Shown in pieces: positions 8,371-17,859 of a stretch of DNA of 64,000 nt (the first letter of the stretch is position 1; every line of letters starts with the position of its first letter). A program made the position numbers and the translations under genes. Under the pieces are notes generated by a model. The model did not search any database, was not told where the DNA came from, and worked only from the letters and a program-made list of their open reading frames with translations. This stretch comes from Clostridium drakei (GTDB taxonomy: Bacteria; Bacillota; Clostridia; Clostridiales; Clostridiaceae): positions 1 to 64,000 of the forward strand of contig NZ_JIBU02000027.1 in assembly GCF_000633595.2 (NCBI RefSeq). Reading direction: 5' to 3'.

Positions 8371-9042
8371 ATGATAAAAAAAGTGTTACTAATTTTTGTA
8401 CTGATTTTGGTTGTGGCAGGAGGTATATTACTTTTCTCGCCAACCAAAGCTGAGAATTCACAAAGAATCTTTACTTCAAAAGAAATAGAGAATTTAAAAG
8501 AAATATCATTAGATGGAGATTTTGATGTTAATATTACAGCTTCTGATTCAAAGGATATAAAATGCAGCTTTTCTAAGGTTCAAAAAGGATTTATATTAGG
8601 AGCTTATAACTTTGAATCTGGCATAGAAAATGATGTTTTAAATGTTACTTCAAGCAGTAAAATAGGTACAGTTTGTTTTGGTGGCTATGAAGGATTAAGT
8701 TTGAATATTGATATACCTAAAAGTTATAAAAATAAGATATCTATAAGGTCTAAATTGAGTAAAATAAAAATAACGAATTCAAGTTCAAAGAATATACAAT
8801 GTGACGTACATGACAGCGATATTAAAATTTCATTAAATAATATATGTGGTAATATTACTGTAAATTCAAACTTAGGAAATATAAATTTAAAGCTTCCTAA
8901 AGATGAAAAATTTAATTTATCTGCTAAATCACATATGGGAAAGGTAACTAATGATCTTGATTCAAATGTAGATCATTCTTTAAAAGAAAAGAATATTAAT
9001 CTTTTATCTTCAGATGGTGATATAAATATAAGTGAGAATTAG
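8371..9042 (+). CDS. Membrane-anchored DUF4097-like beta-repeat protein
   Basis: About 223 aa from the ATG at 8371, chosen because ACGGAGG lies 8 nt upstream; the frame is open further left but with no ribosome site. A single N-terminal hydrophobic segment (VLLIFVLILVVAGGILLF) serves as signal anchor or uncleaved signal. The rest is a run of short beta strands with repeated Ser/Asn/Asp-rich turns (LDGDFDVNITASDSKD, KITNSSSKNIQCDVHDSD, LLSSDGDINISE), the pattern of DUF4097/DUF4098-type putative adhesins, often found next to two-component systems. It is divergent from such a system here. Molecular role unknown. Confidence 0.7.
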   Translation: MIKKVLLIFVLILVVAGGILLFSPTKAENSQRIFTSKEIENLKEISLDGDFDVNITASDSKDIKCSFSKVQKGFILGAYNFESGIENDVLNVTSSSKIGTVCFGGYEGLSLNIDIPKSYKNKISIRSKLSKIKITNSSSKNIQCDVHDSDIKISLNNICGNITVNSNLGNINLKLPKDEKFNLSAKSHMGKVTNDLDSNVDHSLKEKNINLLSSDGDINISEN

Positions 9043-9179
9043 TGAAAAAGTTTTTTGTGAACGATATAGAAGCAAAATGAAAACATGAATACAAATTTAA
9101 TATGCAGATTTATTTGTTTTAGATGTTTATAAAGTAGTATACTAATAATTAAATACAACTGAAATAAAAGGAGGAACAA

Positions 9180-10136
9180 ATGAATAATATTGTATTTCTT
9201 AATATAAAGAGAATAGATTTTGATGACAAGCTTGATTTATCATATTTAAATAGGTTGGGTAAGGTTAGCAAATATGAAGGTAGCAGTAATGAAGAAATTT
9301 TAGAAAGAGTAAAGGATCAAAATATCGTAATTACAAAAGAAATGATAATTGATAGGGAGTTAATTGAGAAATTTCCACCTTGTGTGAAGTTAATTTGTGA
9401 AGCTGGTACTGGTTACAACAATATTGATATAAAAGCGGCAAAGGAAAAAAATATACTTGTATGTAATTTACCAGGCTATAGTACAGAGGCAGTTGCGCAG
9501 TTAGTTATTACATTTATGTTGAGTTTAAGCTCTTCACTATCAAATCAGCAGAGAATGATTGAAGATAAAAATTATGATAATTTTACTAAATACCTTCAAG
9601 TTCCTCATTTTGAAGTGCAAAATAAAACACTCGGAGTCATTGGAGCAGGGGCTATTGGGCAGCAGGTTATGAAAATAGCAAGGGCTTTAGGAATGAAAGT
9701 ACTTGTATATAGCAGAACCAATAAAAATTTAGGAGATTCAAAAATAAGTTTTGTAAAGCTTGAAGAACTTCTTAAAGAAAGTGATTTTATTACGCTGCAT
9801 TGTCCACTTACACCTGAAACAAGATATCTTATTGATAGATCTAAAATAGAACTTATGAAGCCATCAGCATTTATTATAAATACTTCTAGAGGAGCTATTA
9901 TAAAAGAAACAGATTTGATTGAAGCATTGAAAAGTAAAAAAATTGCAGGAGCAGCACTTGATGTTCAAGATCCAGAGCCTCCAGAAGTAAATAATCCACT
10001 TTTTGATATGAAAAATGTTATACTCACTCCTCATATAGGGTGGAAATGTATTGAATCAAGACAAAGACTTATAGAGCTTTTGAGTAGAAATATTGAAGCA
10101 TTTATTAATGAGCAGCCAATTAACATTGTTTCATAA
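9180..10136 (+). CDS. D-isomer-specific 2-hydroxyacid dehydrogenase, NAD-binding
   Basis: The protein has 318 aa, the usual length for glycerate/hydroxypyruvate reductase-type enzymes. The Rossmann motif is GVIGAGAIGQQV (about 151-162) with the adenine-ribose loop VLVYSRT. Catalytic residues are all present: Arg in NTSRGAI (about 237), Glu in DVQDPEPPE (about 260) and His in TPHIGW (about 287). The family reversibly reduces 2-keto acids to D-2-hydroxy acids. AAGGAGG precedes the ATG. It stands alone between unlinked modules, so the substrate (hydroxypyruvate, glyoxylate, 2-ketoisocaproate or another) cannot be told. Confidence 0.88.
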   Translation: MNNIVFLNIKRIDFDDKLDLSYLNRLGKVSKYEGSSNEEILERVKDQNIVITKEMIIDRELIEKFPPCVKLICEAGTGYNNIDIKAAKEKNILVCNLPGYSTEAVAQLVITFMLSLSSSLSNQQRMIEDKNYDNFTKYLQVPHFEVQNKTLGVIGAGAIGQQVMKIARALGMKVLVYSRTNKNLGDSKISFVKLEELLKESDFITLHCPLTPETRYLIDRSKIELMKPSAFIINTSRGAIIKETDLIEALKSKKIAGAALDVQDPEPPEVNNPLFDMKNVILTPHIGWKCIESRQRLIELLSRNIEAFINEQPINIVS

Positions 10137-10207
10137 TATAATATTTAAATCAAACTTATTGTATAATAAAAAAGTAAATAGGAAAAAATGTTGGTTAGAG
10201 GTAAAAT

Positions 10208-10879
10208 ATGTATAAAATTTTAATTGTTGAAGATGATATGGTTATTGCAAAATCGATGAAAAATTGTCTCAGTGGCTGGAATTATGAAACTGAATTTTTA
10301 ACAGATTTTAAGGATGTTACTGCAGAATTTATTAAGTTTGATCCACAGCTTGTACTTTTGGATATATCCTTGCCATTTTTCAATGGTTATTACTGGTGCA
10401 CTGAAATTCGTAAAATATCAAAGGTTCCTATTATTTTTATTTCTTCCATGTCTGATAGTATGAATATCATTATGGCTGTAAATATGGGGGGAGATGACTT
10501 TATTTCTAAACCCTTTGATTTAAATATTCTTGTAGCAAAGGTACAGGCATTAATAAGAAGGACATATTCCTTTGGTGGAACCATGGATATAATTGAACAT
10601 AATGGCATAGTGTTAAACTTAAACAACGCTACTATTGAATATGAAAATAATAAGATTGAGCTTACAAAAAACGAATTTAAGATAATTCAAATTTTACTTG
10701 AGAATGTTGGCAAGGCAATTCCAAGGGATGTTATTATGACAAGGCTTTGGGAAAGTGACAGTTACATAGATGATAATACTTTAACTGTTAATGTAACTCG
10801 CCTTAGAAAAAAACTTTCAGATGCTGGTATTTGCGACTTTGTTAAGACAAAAAAAGGCATTGGGTATGTGGTGGAATAA
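10208..10879 (+). CDS. BceR-like response regulator (OmpR family)
   Basis: The protein has 223 aa. Receiver features are EDD (N-terminal acidic pair), Asp in LVLLDISLPFFNG (about Asp51), ISSMSD and FISKPFD; the C-terminal winged helix includes NVTRLRKKLSDAG and TKKGIGYVVE. Short receiver-wHTH regulators followed directly by a small two-helix kinase and an ABC pair are the hallmark of BceRS-BceAB detoxification modules. A 1-nt gap separates it from the kinase. It probably binds the TTACA-N4-TGTAA palindrome at 11902-11915. Confidence 0.9.
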   Translation: MYKILIVEDDMVIAKSMKNCLSGWNYETEFLTDFKDVTAEFIKFDPQLVLLDISLPFFNGYYWCTEIRKISKVPIIFISSMSDSMNIIMAVNMGGDDFISKPFDLNILVAKVQALIRRTYSFGGTMDIIEHNGIVLNLNNATIEYENNKIELTKNEFKIIQILLENVGKAIPRDVIMTRLWESDSYIDDNTLTVNVTRLRKKLSDAGICDFVKTKKGIGYVVE

Positions 10880-10880
10880 T

Positions 10881-11894
10881 ATGAGAGAAAAATCTTTTTT
10901 TCAAATTTTGTTATGGTATATTAGAGGTCATAAAAAAACAATAATAATGGGAAGTATTTTTATTGGAATTTTTGCTATGGTATTTTCATTATATTCTTTA
11001 GAGCTTGAGCCAGTTTTATATGCTTCTTTTTTATCAGCCATTATAGCTTTTATATTTATTGCTTATGATCTTATTAAATACTATAAAAAGCATAATGATC
11101 TATGTATTCTTGAAAAAAAGATAAACATAGGATTAGATAAATTGCCAGTAGCTAATAATTTAATTGAAGCTGACTATCAAAATATTCTGCAGACACTTTA
11201 TGAACAGAGTACAGATCTAATTTCAAATATAGACATTAAGCAGACAGAAATGGTAGATTATTATACCCTTTGGGCGCATCAAATTAAAACTCCAATTGCG
11301 GCAATGAGATTGATACTGCAAAGTGAGTATACTGAACAAAACAAGGAATTGTTGGAGCAAGTTTTTAAAATTGAGCAGTATGTTGAAATGGTGTTAGGTT
11401 ATTTAAAAATTGATAATAACTCATCAGATTTGGTGCTTAAAAAATATAATTTGCTTGAAATTATAAAACAAGTTATTAGAAAGTATGCACATGTATTCAT
11501 TAGAAAAAATATAGCACTTGATTTAAAAGAAATGGATTGCACTGTGCTCACAGATGAAAAGTGGCTGGTCTTTGTAATTGAACAAATATTATGGAATGCA
11601 TTAAAATATACAAGCAGCGGAAAAATATCAATATATATGGAGGATATTTCCCAAAAGGTGCTTGTAATCGAGGATACAGGATCAGGTATTGCAGAAGAAG
11701 ATTTACCAAGAATATTTGAAAGAGGTTTTACTGGATATAATGGACGTATGGATAAAAAGGCAACAGGAATTGGTCTTTATCTTTGTAAAAAGATATTAGA
11801 TAAGCTTTCACATACAATAAGCATTACTTCTAAGGTTAATGTAGGAACTAAAGTAAAAATTAATCTTTCTTCTATAAAAACTATAATAGAGTAA
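10881..11894 (+). CDS. BceS-like intramembrane-sensing histidine kinase
   Basis: 337 aa from the ATG at 10881 (GGTGG precedes it; an in-frame upstream start would lie inside the regulator gene). Two transmembrane helices near residues 20-40 and 45-65 are joined by only a few outside residues, so there is no sensor domain; such kinases sense flux through their cognate transporter. The phosphorylation site is YTLWAHQIKTPIAAM (about His132), with N box EQILWNALKYTSSG and G boxes DTGSGI and ATGIGLYLCKKI. Phosphorylates the regulator encoded upstream. Confidence 0.9.
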   Translation: MREKSFFQILLWYIRGHKKTIIMGSIFIGIFAMVFSLYSLELEPVLYASFLSAIIAFIFIAYDLIKYYKKHNDLCILEKKINIGLDKLPVANNLIEADYQNILQTLYEQSTDLISNIDIKQTEMVDYYTLWAHQIKTPIAAMRLILQSEYTEQNKELLEQVFKIEQYVEMVLGYLKIDNNSSDLVLKKYNLLEIIKQVIRKYAHVFIRKNIALDLKEMDCTVLTDEKWLVFVIEQILWNALKYTSSGKISIYMEDISQKVLVIEDTGSGIAEEDLPRIFERGFTGYNGRMDKKATGIGLYLCKKILDKLSHTISITSKVNVGTKVKINLSSIKTIIE

Positions 11895-11901
11895 TACAAT
11901 G

Positions 11902-11915
11902 TTACAAAGATGTAA
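11902..11915 (+). promoter_or_regulatory. BceR-type operator TTACA-N4-TGTAA
   Basis: A perfect inverted repeat TTACA-AAGA-TGTAA sits about 100 nt upstream of the ABC ATPase start. It matches, from memory, the TNACA-N4-TGTAA consensus described for BceR-like regulators of Firmicutes. A likely -10 (TATAGT, about 11976-11981) follows downstream. Confidence 0.65.
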
Positions 11916-12009
11916 GGTTAAAATAAGAAATGTAAGCTAAAGTTATGGCTGAGCATTTCTATTTTTTTTATAATTATAGTATAGTCAAAGTGAACAGAGG
12001 AGGAAGAAA

Positions 12010-12777
12010 ATGAAGTTATTAGAAGTAAATAATTTAAAGAAAATATATTCATCAAGATTTGGAGGAAATCAAGTTCAAGCTTTAAGTAATGTAACTTTTT
12101 CAGTGGAAAAGGGCGAATATTTAGCAATTATGGGAGAATCAGGCTCGGGAAAAACCACATTGCTTAATATACTAGCATCTTTAGATAAGCCAACTAGTGG
12201 TGAGATTTTACTTGAAGGCAAGAATATTGTTGCAATTAAAGAGAGTGAAATTACTGCATTTCGTAGAGAAAATTTAGGCTTTGTATTTCAAGATTTTAAT
12301 TTGCTTGATACCTTTTCTTTAAAGGATAATATCTTTTTGCCACTTGTTTTATCAAGAAAAGCTTACAGTGAAATGGAAAAAAGATTGAAGCCTATTGCAG
12401 GAAAATTAGGAATAGATCAAATACTAGAAAAATTTCCTTATGAGGTATCAGGAGGACAAAAGCAAAGAGCAGCTGTTGCTAGAGCTTTAATTACAGATCC
12501 ACAGCTCATTTTAGCAGATGAGCCAACAGGAGCTCTTGATTCAAAATCAACAGATCAACTTTTAAAATTATTTTCAGATATTAATAATGAGGGACAGACA
12601 ATTGTTATGGTTACTCATAGTACCAAGGCAGCAAGTCATGCAGGAAGGGTACTTTTTATAAAAGATGGAGAAGTGTTTCATCAGCTTTATAGAGGTTCAA
12701 TGACAAAGGAGGAGATGTTTGAAAGAATTTCAAATACACTTACAGTAATTGCTACTGGGGGTGCAGCAAATGAATAA
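12010..12777 (+). CDS. BceA-like ABC transporter ATP-binding protein
   Basis: The protein has 255 aa. Walker A is GESGSGKTTLL, the Q-loop VFQDFNLLDTF, the signature YEVSGGQKQRAAVARAL, Walker B LILADEPTGALD and the H-loop MVTHST. The VFQDFNLLDTFSLKDNIFLPLVLS stretch is characteristic of BceA/MacB-type ATPases (the conserved part is VFQDFNLLDTF). A strong AGAGGAGGAAG precedes the ATG. The gene overlaps the permease start by 8 nt. With BceB it releases lipid II-cycle intermediates from peptide antibiotics and drives signalling through the kinase. Confidence 0.93.
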   Translation: MKLLEVNNLKKIYSSRFGGNQVQALSNVTFSVEKGEYLAIMGESGSGKTTLLNILASLDKPTSGEILLEGKNIVAIKESEITAFRRENLGFVFQDFNLLDTFSLKDNIFLPLVLSRKAYSEMEKRLKPIAGKLGIDQILEKFPYEVSGGQKQRAAVARALITDPQLILADEPTGALDSKSTDQLLKLFSDINNEGQTIVMVTHSTKAASHAGRVLFIKDGEVFHQLYRGSMTKEEMFERISNTLTVIATGGAANE

Positions 12778-14713
12778 GCTATTTTATCCTAAATTAGCAG
12801 TAATAAACATCAAAAAAAATAGTAAGACTTATTTCCCATTTATACTCACTTGTATATGTACAATAATGATGTTTTATATAATGCATGCAATTTCAATAAA
12901 TAAAGGATTGGATGGAACCAGTGGAGCTCAAAGTTTAAAAACAATTCTTTCTTTAGGAACAATAGTAATAGGAATATTTTCAGCTATATTTCTATTTTAT
13001 ACAAATAGTTTTCTAATTAAAAGACGTAAAAAAGAAATTGGACTTTATAATGTTCTTGGACTTGAGAAAAAACATATTGCAAAAATACTGTGTTATGAAT
13101 GCATTTTTACTTCTGCTATCAGTTTAATAATTGGACTTATTGGTGGAATTATTTTGAATAAGCTTATGTTCCTTTTGCTAATAAAAATGCTTAATTTTAA
13201 AGTATACTTTGGATTTTCTGTTTCAATGCCATCTGTGGTAAAAACTTTAATTGTTTTTATTAGTATCTTTTTTCTAAATTTGTTATCAAATTTATTTCAA
13301 ATAAAGATATTAAAGCCTATTGAACTTTTAAAAGGGTCTGAACAAGGGGAAAAAGAGCCAAAAACAAAATGGATTATGACCATTATAGGAGTAACAGCTC
13401 TTTGCACTGGATATGGAATAGCATTAAATGTAAAATCACCTATTTCTGCATTGCTTTTGTTCTTTGGGGCAGTTATTTTGGTTATGATAGGAACTTATGC
13501 AATCTTTACAGCAGGAAGTATTGCAGTATTAAAGTTTCTTAGAAAGCAAAAGAATTTTTACTATAAAACAGGCAATTTTATATCTGTTTCTGGCATGATG
13601 TACAGAATGAAGCAAAATGCAGTGGGACTTGCAAATATTTGTATTTTAAGCACTGCTGTACTAGTTATGCTCTCAACTACAATTTCTTTATATGCTGGTA
13701 TGGAGGATTTCTTAAAGTTTCGCTATCCAAGGGATATAGTTATAACAGCTAGAGAAACTAATGAAAATCAAATACAAAAGTTGAATGAAACTTTAGACTC
13801 TGAATTAAAAAGTAGTAAAATAGATATAAAAGATAAAATTCAATATATGAATAATAGTTTAGAAGTCGTGGAAAAAAATGGAAAATTTTTAACTGTAAGT
13901 AAAAACACTGATAAATCAAAAGTTTCTGTTATAGAGGTTATTCCTGTTTCAGATTATAATAGATTACAAGGAAAAAATGTTACTCTTCGTGATGATGAAG
14001 TAATTCTCTTCTCAAAAGTAAAAGGTTATGATGATAATACAATTAATATTGATAGCAAAGTCTTTAAAGTTAGGCAGAGATTGGATAAACCTGTAGAGGG
14101 TTTAAATAATTCTATGATGGATGTAGTAGATACCTATGTAATATTTGTAAATAATGTAGATGCTGTAGGAAATAAAGGATTCAAGGAATATACAATTAGC
14201 TTTAATATTAGTGGTGCAAATAAGGATATAATATCAACTTCTGACAAGTTAAATAAAAAATTTGTGCAAAATAAAATGAAAGCTGGTGTTGAAAGTGCTG
14301 TATCTGGCAAAGAAGAATTTCTTTCAGTATATGGTGGGTTGTTCTTTTTGGGTATATTTTTAGGCACACTATTTTTAATGGCAACGGTACTTATCATTTA
14401 TTATAAGCAGATATCAGAAGGATATGAAGATAAAGAACGTTTTGAGATTATGCAAAAAGTTGGAATGGATAAAAGTGAAATAAGGAAGACTATAAGAAGT
14501 CAGGTACTAATGGTATTTTTTCTTCCTCTTGTTTTTACAATAATCCATATTGCCTTTGCATTTCCAATGATTACAAAGATGCTTGCTCTTTTAGGACTAA
14601 AAAATGTAAATTTATTTATACTTTCAACTTCAATGACAATAATTGTTTTTGCAGCAATTTATACACTTGTATTTTCATTGACAGCTAGAGCATATTACAA
14701 AATCGTTGAATAA
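12770..14713 (+). CDS. BceB-like ABC permease (FtsX domains, large extracellular loop)
   Basis: 647 aa from the ATG at 12770, overlapping the ATPase stop; an earlier in-frame start lies inside the ATPase gene. Ten transmembrane segments are visible: one near 15-40, an FtsX-type block to about 325, then an extracellular domain of about 200 aa (roughly 325-520), then three final segments. KRRKKEIGLYNVLGLEKKHI is the FtsX-type cytoplasmic helix. This is the BceB/BcrB-type topology for bacitracin, nisin or other peptide antibiotics. The specific drug cannot be read from the sequence. Confidence 0.92.
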   Translation: MNKLFYPKLAVINIKKNSKTYFPFILTCICTIMMFYIMHAISINKGLDGTSGAQSLKTILSLGTIVIGIFSAIFLFYTNSFLIKRRKKEIGLYNVLGLEKKHIAKILCYECIFTSAISLIIGLIGGIILNKLMFLLLIKMLNFKVYFGFSVSMPSVVKTLIVFISIFFLNLLSNLFQIKILKPIELLKGSEQGEKEPKTKWIMTIIGVTALCTGYGIALNVKSPISALLLFFGAVILVMIGTYAIFTAGSIAVLKFLRKQKNFYYKTGNFISVSGMMYRMKQNAVGLANICILSTAVLVMLSTTISLYAGMEDFLKFRYPRDIVITARETNENQIQKLNETLDSELKSSKIDIKDKIQYMNNSLEVVEKNGKFLTVSKNTDKSKVSVIEVIPVSDYNRLQGKNVTLRDDEVILFSKVKGYDDNTINIDSKVFKVRQRLDKPVEGLNNSMMDVVDTYVIFVNNVDAVGNKGFKEYTISFNISGANKDIISTSDKLNKKFVQNKMKAGVESAVSGKEEFLSVYGGLFFLGIFLGTLFLMATVLIIYYKQISEGYEDKERFEIMQKVGMDKSEIRKTIRSQVLMVFFLPLVFTIIHIAFAFPMITKMLALLGLKNVNLFILSTSMTIIVFAAIYTLVFSLTARAYYKIVE

Positions 14714-14749
14714 ACTTTTTTAAATAAAATCTGTAGAACTTGTAAATTA

Positions 14750-14825
14750 AAAATGGGGCTGTTGCATTAAGAATAAATACTACAATATATTGTATGTAAA
14801 TTTCTTAGTGCAACAGCACCATTTT
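14750..14825. terminator. Bidirectional terminator
   Basis: AAAATGGGGCTGTTGCATTA (14750-14769, extended by AGAA) pairs with TTCTTAGTGCAACAGC plus ACCATTTT (14802-14825). The 24-bp stem has two mismatches and A/T-rich flanks on both sides, ending both the Bce operon and the convergent permease gene. Confidence 0.85.
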
Positions 14826-14866
14826 ACTAATTATTAATCAATATGGTTGAATGATAATTAAAGGAT

Positions 14867-16261
14867 TTATCTAAGAAGTTTAGTAGGTTCCTTTTTATTT
14901 AATCCACTTGCATACCAAGCTACAATTAAAAGTAGTATCCATACAACTCCAACTATAGCTGGAATTCTTGTATCTGCTCCCATGCACATTGAAATAAATA
15001 CCCCAACTAAGAATATCATAGTTATGATACCTGAAGCTGGATAAAGTACTGTTTTGAATTTCAAATTTTTAACCTGTTCAGGTGTAAGACTTCTTCTGAA
15101 TTTAATCTGAGTATAAACAATCATAAACCAAGCAAATATACCTGCAAATGTTCCTACACTTGTAACATAAGTAAATGCTTTACCAGGAGCAACATAGTTT
15201 AGGATAACTCCAACTAACATAAAGGCTACTGAAATAAGTATTCCATTTTTAGGAACATTAGTTGAGCTAAGCTTTCCAAGAGATTTAGGTGCCTGACCTT
15301 GTAGTGCTAGATTATACAACATACGTCCAGTTGTGAATATACCTGAGTTACATGATGATGCTGCTGCTGTAAGTACAACAAAGTTTATTATACCAGCTGC
15401 TGCAGCTATACCAAGTTTAGCAAATGTAAGAACGAATGGACTTCCTGTTGTTCCTATACTATCCCAAGGATAAAGTGACATTATAACAAACAATGCACCA
15501 ATATAGAATACCATTATTCGCCAGAAAACACTATTTATAGCTGTTGGTATTACTTTTTCAGGATTTTTTGCTTCTCCAGCTGTAACACCTATAAGTTCAA
15601 CTCCTACGAAAGCAAAGGAAACCATAGTCAAGGTAGATATAGGTCCCATAATTCCTTTAGGGAAGAATCCACCATGAGCAGTCAAGTTTGAAATACCAAT
15701 AGGTACTCCTTTATTTCCAAGTCCAAATGCTATCATAGCTAAACCTACTGCAATCATAATAATTATTGTAACAACTTTTATAAGTGCAAACCAGAATTCG
15801 ATTTCTCCAAAAGCTTTTGCTGCAGTTAAGTTTACAGCAGTAAGTACACAAACAGCGACAAGTGCGGATACCCACTGTGGCACATTTGGAAACCAGAAGT
15901 TTATGTAAATACCGACTGCAGTAACTTCTGCCATACATGTTACAACCCACATTATCCAGTATGTCCAACCTGTTAGATATCCTGCAAGAGGACTTACGTA
16001 ATCATTTGCGTATGCACTGAATGAACCTGCAACTGGATGCTCAACAGCCATTTCACCAAGAGCACGCATGATAAAAAATATAATTATTCCTGCAACGGCA
16101 TAAGTAGCCAGTATAGCTGGGCCTGCAGCCTTAATGGCTGTTGCTGATCCTAGGAACAAACCAACTCCGATGGCTCCACCAATTGCCATCATTTTAATGT
16201 GTCTTTCTTCAAGACCACGCTCTAGGCTTTCACCTGTTTGAGTTTCAACTTTGTTACTCAT
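14867..16261 (-). CDS. Amino acid permease, APC superfamily (AAT family, LysP/ProY/GabP-like)
   Basis: The protein has 464 aa and 12 predicted transmembrane helices. The N-terminal motif RHIKMMAIGGAIGVGLFLGS and ALGEMAVEHPVAGSFSAYA are signatures of the amino acid transporter (AAT) family of proton symporters, which includes LysP, ProY, GabP and RocE. VELIGVTAGEAKNPEKVIP in the middle is also diagnostic. The ribosome site is AAAGGGG. It is monocistronic, with an 830-nt AT-rich upstream region. Substrate (lysine, proline, GABA or another) is not decidable. Confidence 0.88.
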   Translation of the reverse strand: MSNKVETQTGESLERGLEERHIKMMAIGGAIGVGLFLGSATAIKAAGPAILATYAVAGIIIFFIMRALGEMAVEHPVAGSFSAYANDYVSPLAGYLTGWTYWIMWVVTCMAEVTAVGIYINFWFPNVPQWVSALVAVCVLTAVNLTAAKAFGEIEFWFALIKVVTIIIMIAVGLAMIAFGLGNKGVPIGISNLTAHGGFFPKGIMGPISTLTMVSFAFVGVELIGVTAGEAKNPEKVIPTAINSVFWRIMVFYIGALFVIMSLYPWDSIGTTGSPFVLTFAKLGIAAAAGIINFVVLTAAASSCNSGIFTTGRMLYNLALQGQAPKSLGKLSSTNVPKNGILISVAFMLVGVILNYVAPGKAFTYVTSVGTFAGIFAWFMIVYTQIKFRRSLTPEQVKNLKFKTVLYPASGIITMIFLVGVFISMCMGADTRIPAIVGVVWILLLIVAWYASGLNKKEPTKLLR

Positions 16262-17035
16262 TTTACTTACCCCTTTCTTATGAAAAAATTAGATACTTGT
16301 GAGATTTTAAATCACATTAGGTTTATAGAGCTTTTTAGTTGTATCAAAAAGGATTTCTTTCACCTATTACTGGATATTAATTAGCATGAGTATATTGTGA
16401 AGTATCCTTAATGAATAGAATTGATTTTTCAGAATATTCAAATTGAAATTAATTATTTGCCTTTTGTTTTATTAAAATACAATTATTCAATTTATATAAT
16501 ATTCTTTCTTTATTTTATATAATCATTTCAATATTGTCAATAATTATATAAATAATAAATAAAATATCGTTTTATATACAACTATATCGAAATACATTTG
16601 ATTTTATTGATATAAATATATTTTTTGATAATATAAGCTTTTTTTACTTTGCTTAATAAAATTTAATTTAAAATTTCATTGCAAATAGCTAAGAATTATT
16701 TTTAATATATTACAGACAATTATGGAAAAATGATTTTTACATTATAATTAATATCAAAATATAAAAAATAAAATTAAATTAATTAAATAAGCAAATGTAT
16801 TTATACTCTTTATCTTACACACAGTTTTTTTCATTATACATTTATCTGTTTATTTTTATATATAGATATTAAAATTTGATTTTAAAAACCATTAGTCATA
16901 AAAATTAAATATGATCCATGATCAACTTGAAGAGGATTTAAAGTGACATTACTAAATTGTAATATGTGAAAATCAGATATAGATGGGTTTTGCTCAAAGA
17001 TAAACTCAACCTGAATCTAAGAATTACTTTATAAA
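16262..17035. other. Very AT-rich intergenic region
   Basis: No open frame of note. About 16440-16880 is extremely AT-rich, with many A/T tracts (TATATAATATTC, AAATATAAAAAATAAAATT). This may be a bent or H-NS-like silenced upstream region for the permease or the Van-like operon. A decayed copy of the dispersed element closes the region on the right. Confidence 0.5.
16965..17035 (-). repeat. Dispersed structured element, decayed partial copy A4
   Basis: On the minus strand the sequence reads GTAATTCTTAGATTCAGGTT, then GAGTTTATCTTTGAGCAAAA, then CCCATCTATATCTGA. This parallels the first hairpin of the copies at 1266 and 29196, with degraded pairing. The second hairpin is absent. Confidence 0.5.
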
Positions 17036-17089
17036 CTTAAGATTTCTTAAGAAATTTTTATAAGTCTTGTAAAGTCTATTCTCTACAAT
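17036..17089 (+). promoter_or_regulatory. Promoter and direct repeats of the VanY-VanRS-like operon
   Basis: CTTAAG occurs at 17036-17041 and 17046-17051, and AAGTCT at 17062-17067 and 17072-17077, each pair with a 10-bp period. The first pair contains the perfect palindrome ATTTCTTAAGAAAT (17042-17055). A -10-like TACAAT lies at 17084-17089. Ten-bp direct repeats are the usual binding mode of OmpR-family regulators; autoregulation by the VanR-like protein is inferred. Confidence 0.45.
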
Positions 17090-17122
17090 GAAGTTATGAT
17101 ATTTAGAAGGAGAGTAGAGAAT

Positions 17123-17839
17123 ATGAAAAATAGATTTAAGAATATTTTAGTGCTTATTATAATAGCTTGTGGATTTTGGTACATAATACAGTATGAAGGT
17201 TTAAGATTAAAGGGTATAGACTTTAATCTTAAAGGAAATAAATTTGAGTTAAATCAAAAAGATAAGTTAGTAAATAAAAATAATATTAATGCAAGTACAG
17301 GACTAATATTAGTAAATAGTGAATATGGTTTAGATAAAAATTATGAACCAAAAGATTTAACTATACCAAGTATATCATTTGCTAGTGGAGTGAATGAGGA
17401 AGAAAGGCATGCAGCAGGAATTATTATAAAGCCACTAGAAGAATTAGTAAATACAGCTAAAGCTGAAGGAATAATATTAATTGGTAATTCAGGTTATAGA
17501 TCATATAAGTCACAAAAGAATACTTATAGTAGTAGAGTAAAATCAGAAGGAGAGAAACTTGCAGATGCATATGTAGCTAAACCAGGATTTAGTGAACATC
17601 AAACGGGATTATGCATTGATATTACTAATAAAGATAGATATTTTGTAAAAGGAACCAAAGAAGCAGATTGGCTTGCAAAAAATTGCTATAGATTTGGTTT
17701 TATTATAAGATATCCTTATGGAAAGAAAAATATAACAGGTATAGAATATGAACCTTGGCATATTAGATATGTTGGAAAAGAGGCTGCTAAGTACATTTAT
17801 GATAATAAAATTACATTAGAGGAATACTTAGAAAAATAA
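17123..17839 (+). CDS. D-alanyl-D-alanine carboxypeptidase, VanY family (M15B)
   Basis: 238 aa from the ATG at 17123 (AGAAGGAGAG upstream; the earlier ATG at 17096 has no ribosome site). A signal anchor near residues 8-26 (ILVLIIIACGFWYIIQY) places the domain outside. The VanY zinc-peptidase motifs are intact: GYRSYKSQ, the SEHQTGLCID zinc His/Asp signature and EPWHIRYVG (catalytic Glu and third zinc ligand). Such enzymes remove the terminal D-Ala from peptidoglycan stems. It is the first gene of a trio with VanR- and VanS-like genes. A complete van cluster would also contain ligase genes, which are absent, so it is best called VanY-like rather than a resistance determinant. Confidence 0.88.
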   Translation: MKNRFKNILVLIIIACGFWYIIQYEGLRLKGIDFNLKGNKFELNQKDKLVNKNNINASTGLILVNSEYGLDKNYEPKDLTIPSISFASGVNEEERHAAGIIIKPLEELVNTAKAEGIILIGNSGYRSYKSQKNTYSSRVKSEGEKLADAYVAKPGFSEHQTGLCIDITNKDRYFVKGTKEADWLAKNCYRFGFIIRYPYGKKNITGIEYEPWHIRYVGKEAAKYIYDNKITLEEYLEK

Positions 17840-17859
17840 TTATATAATTGGAGGAGCAA

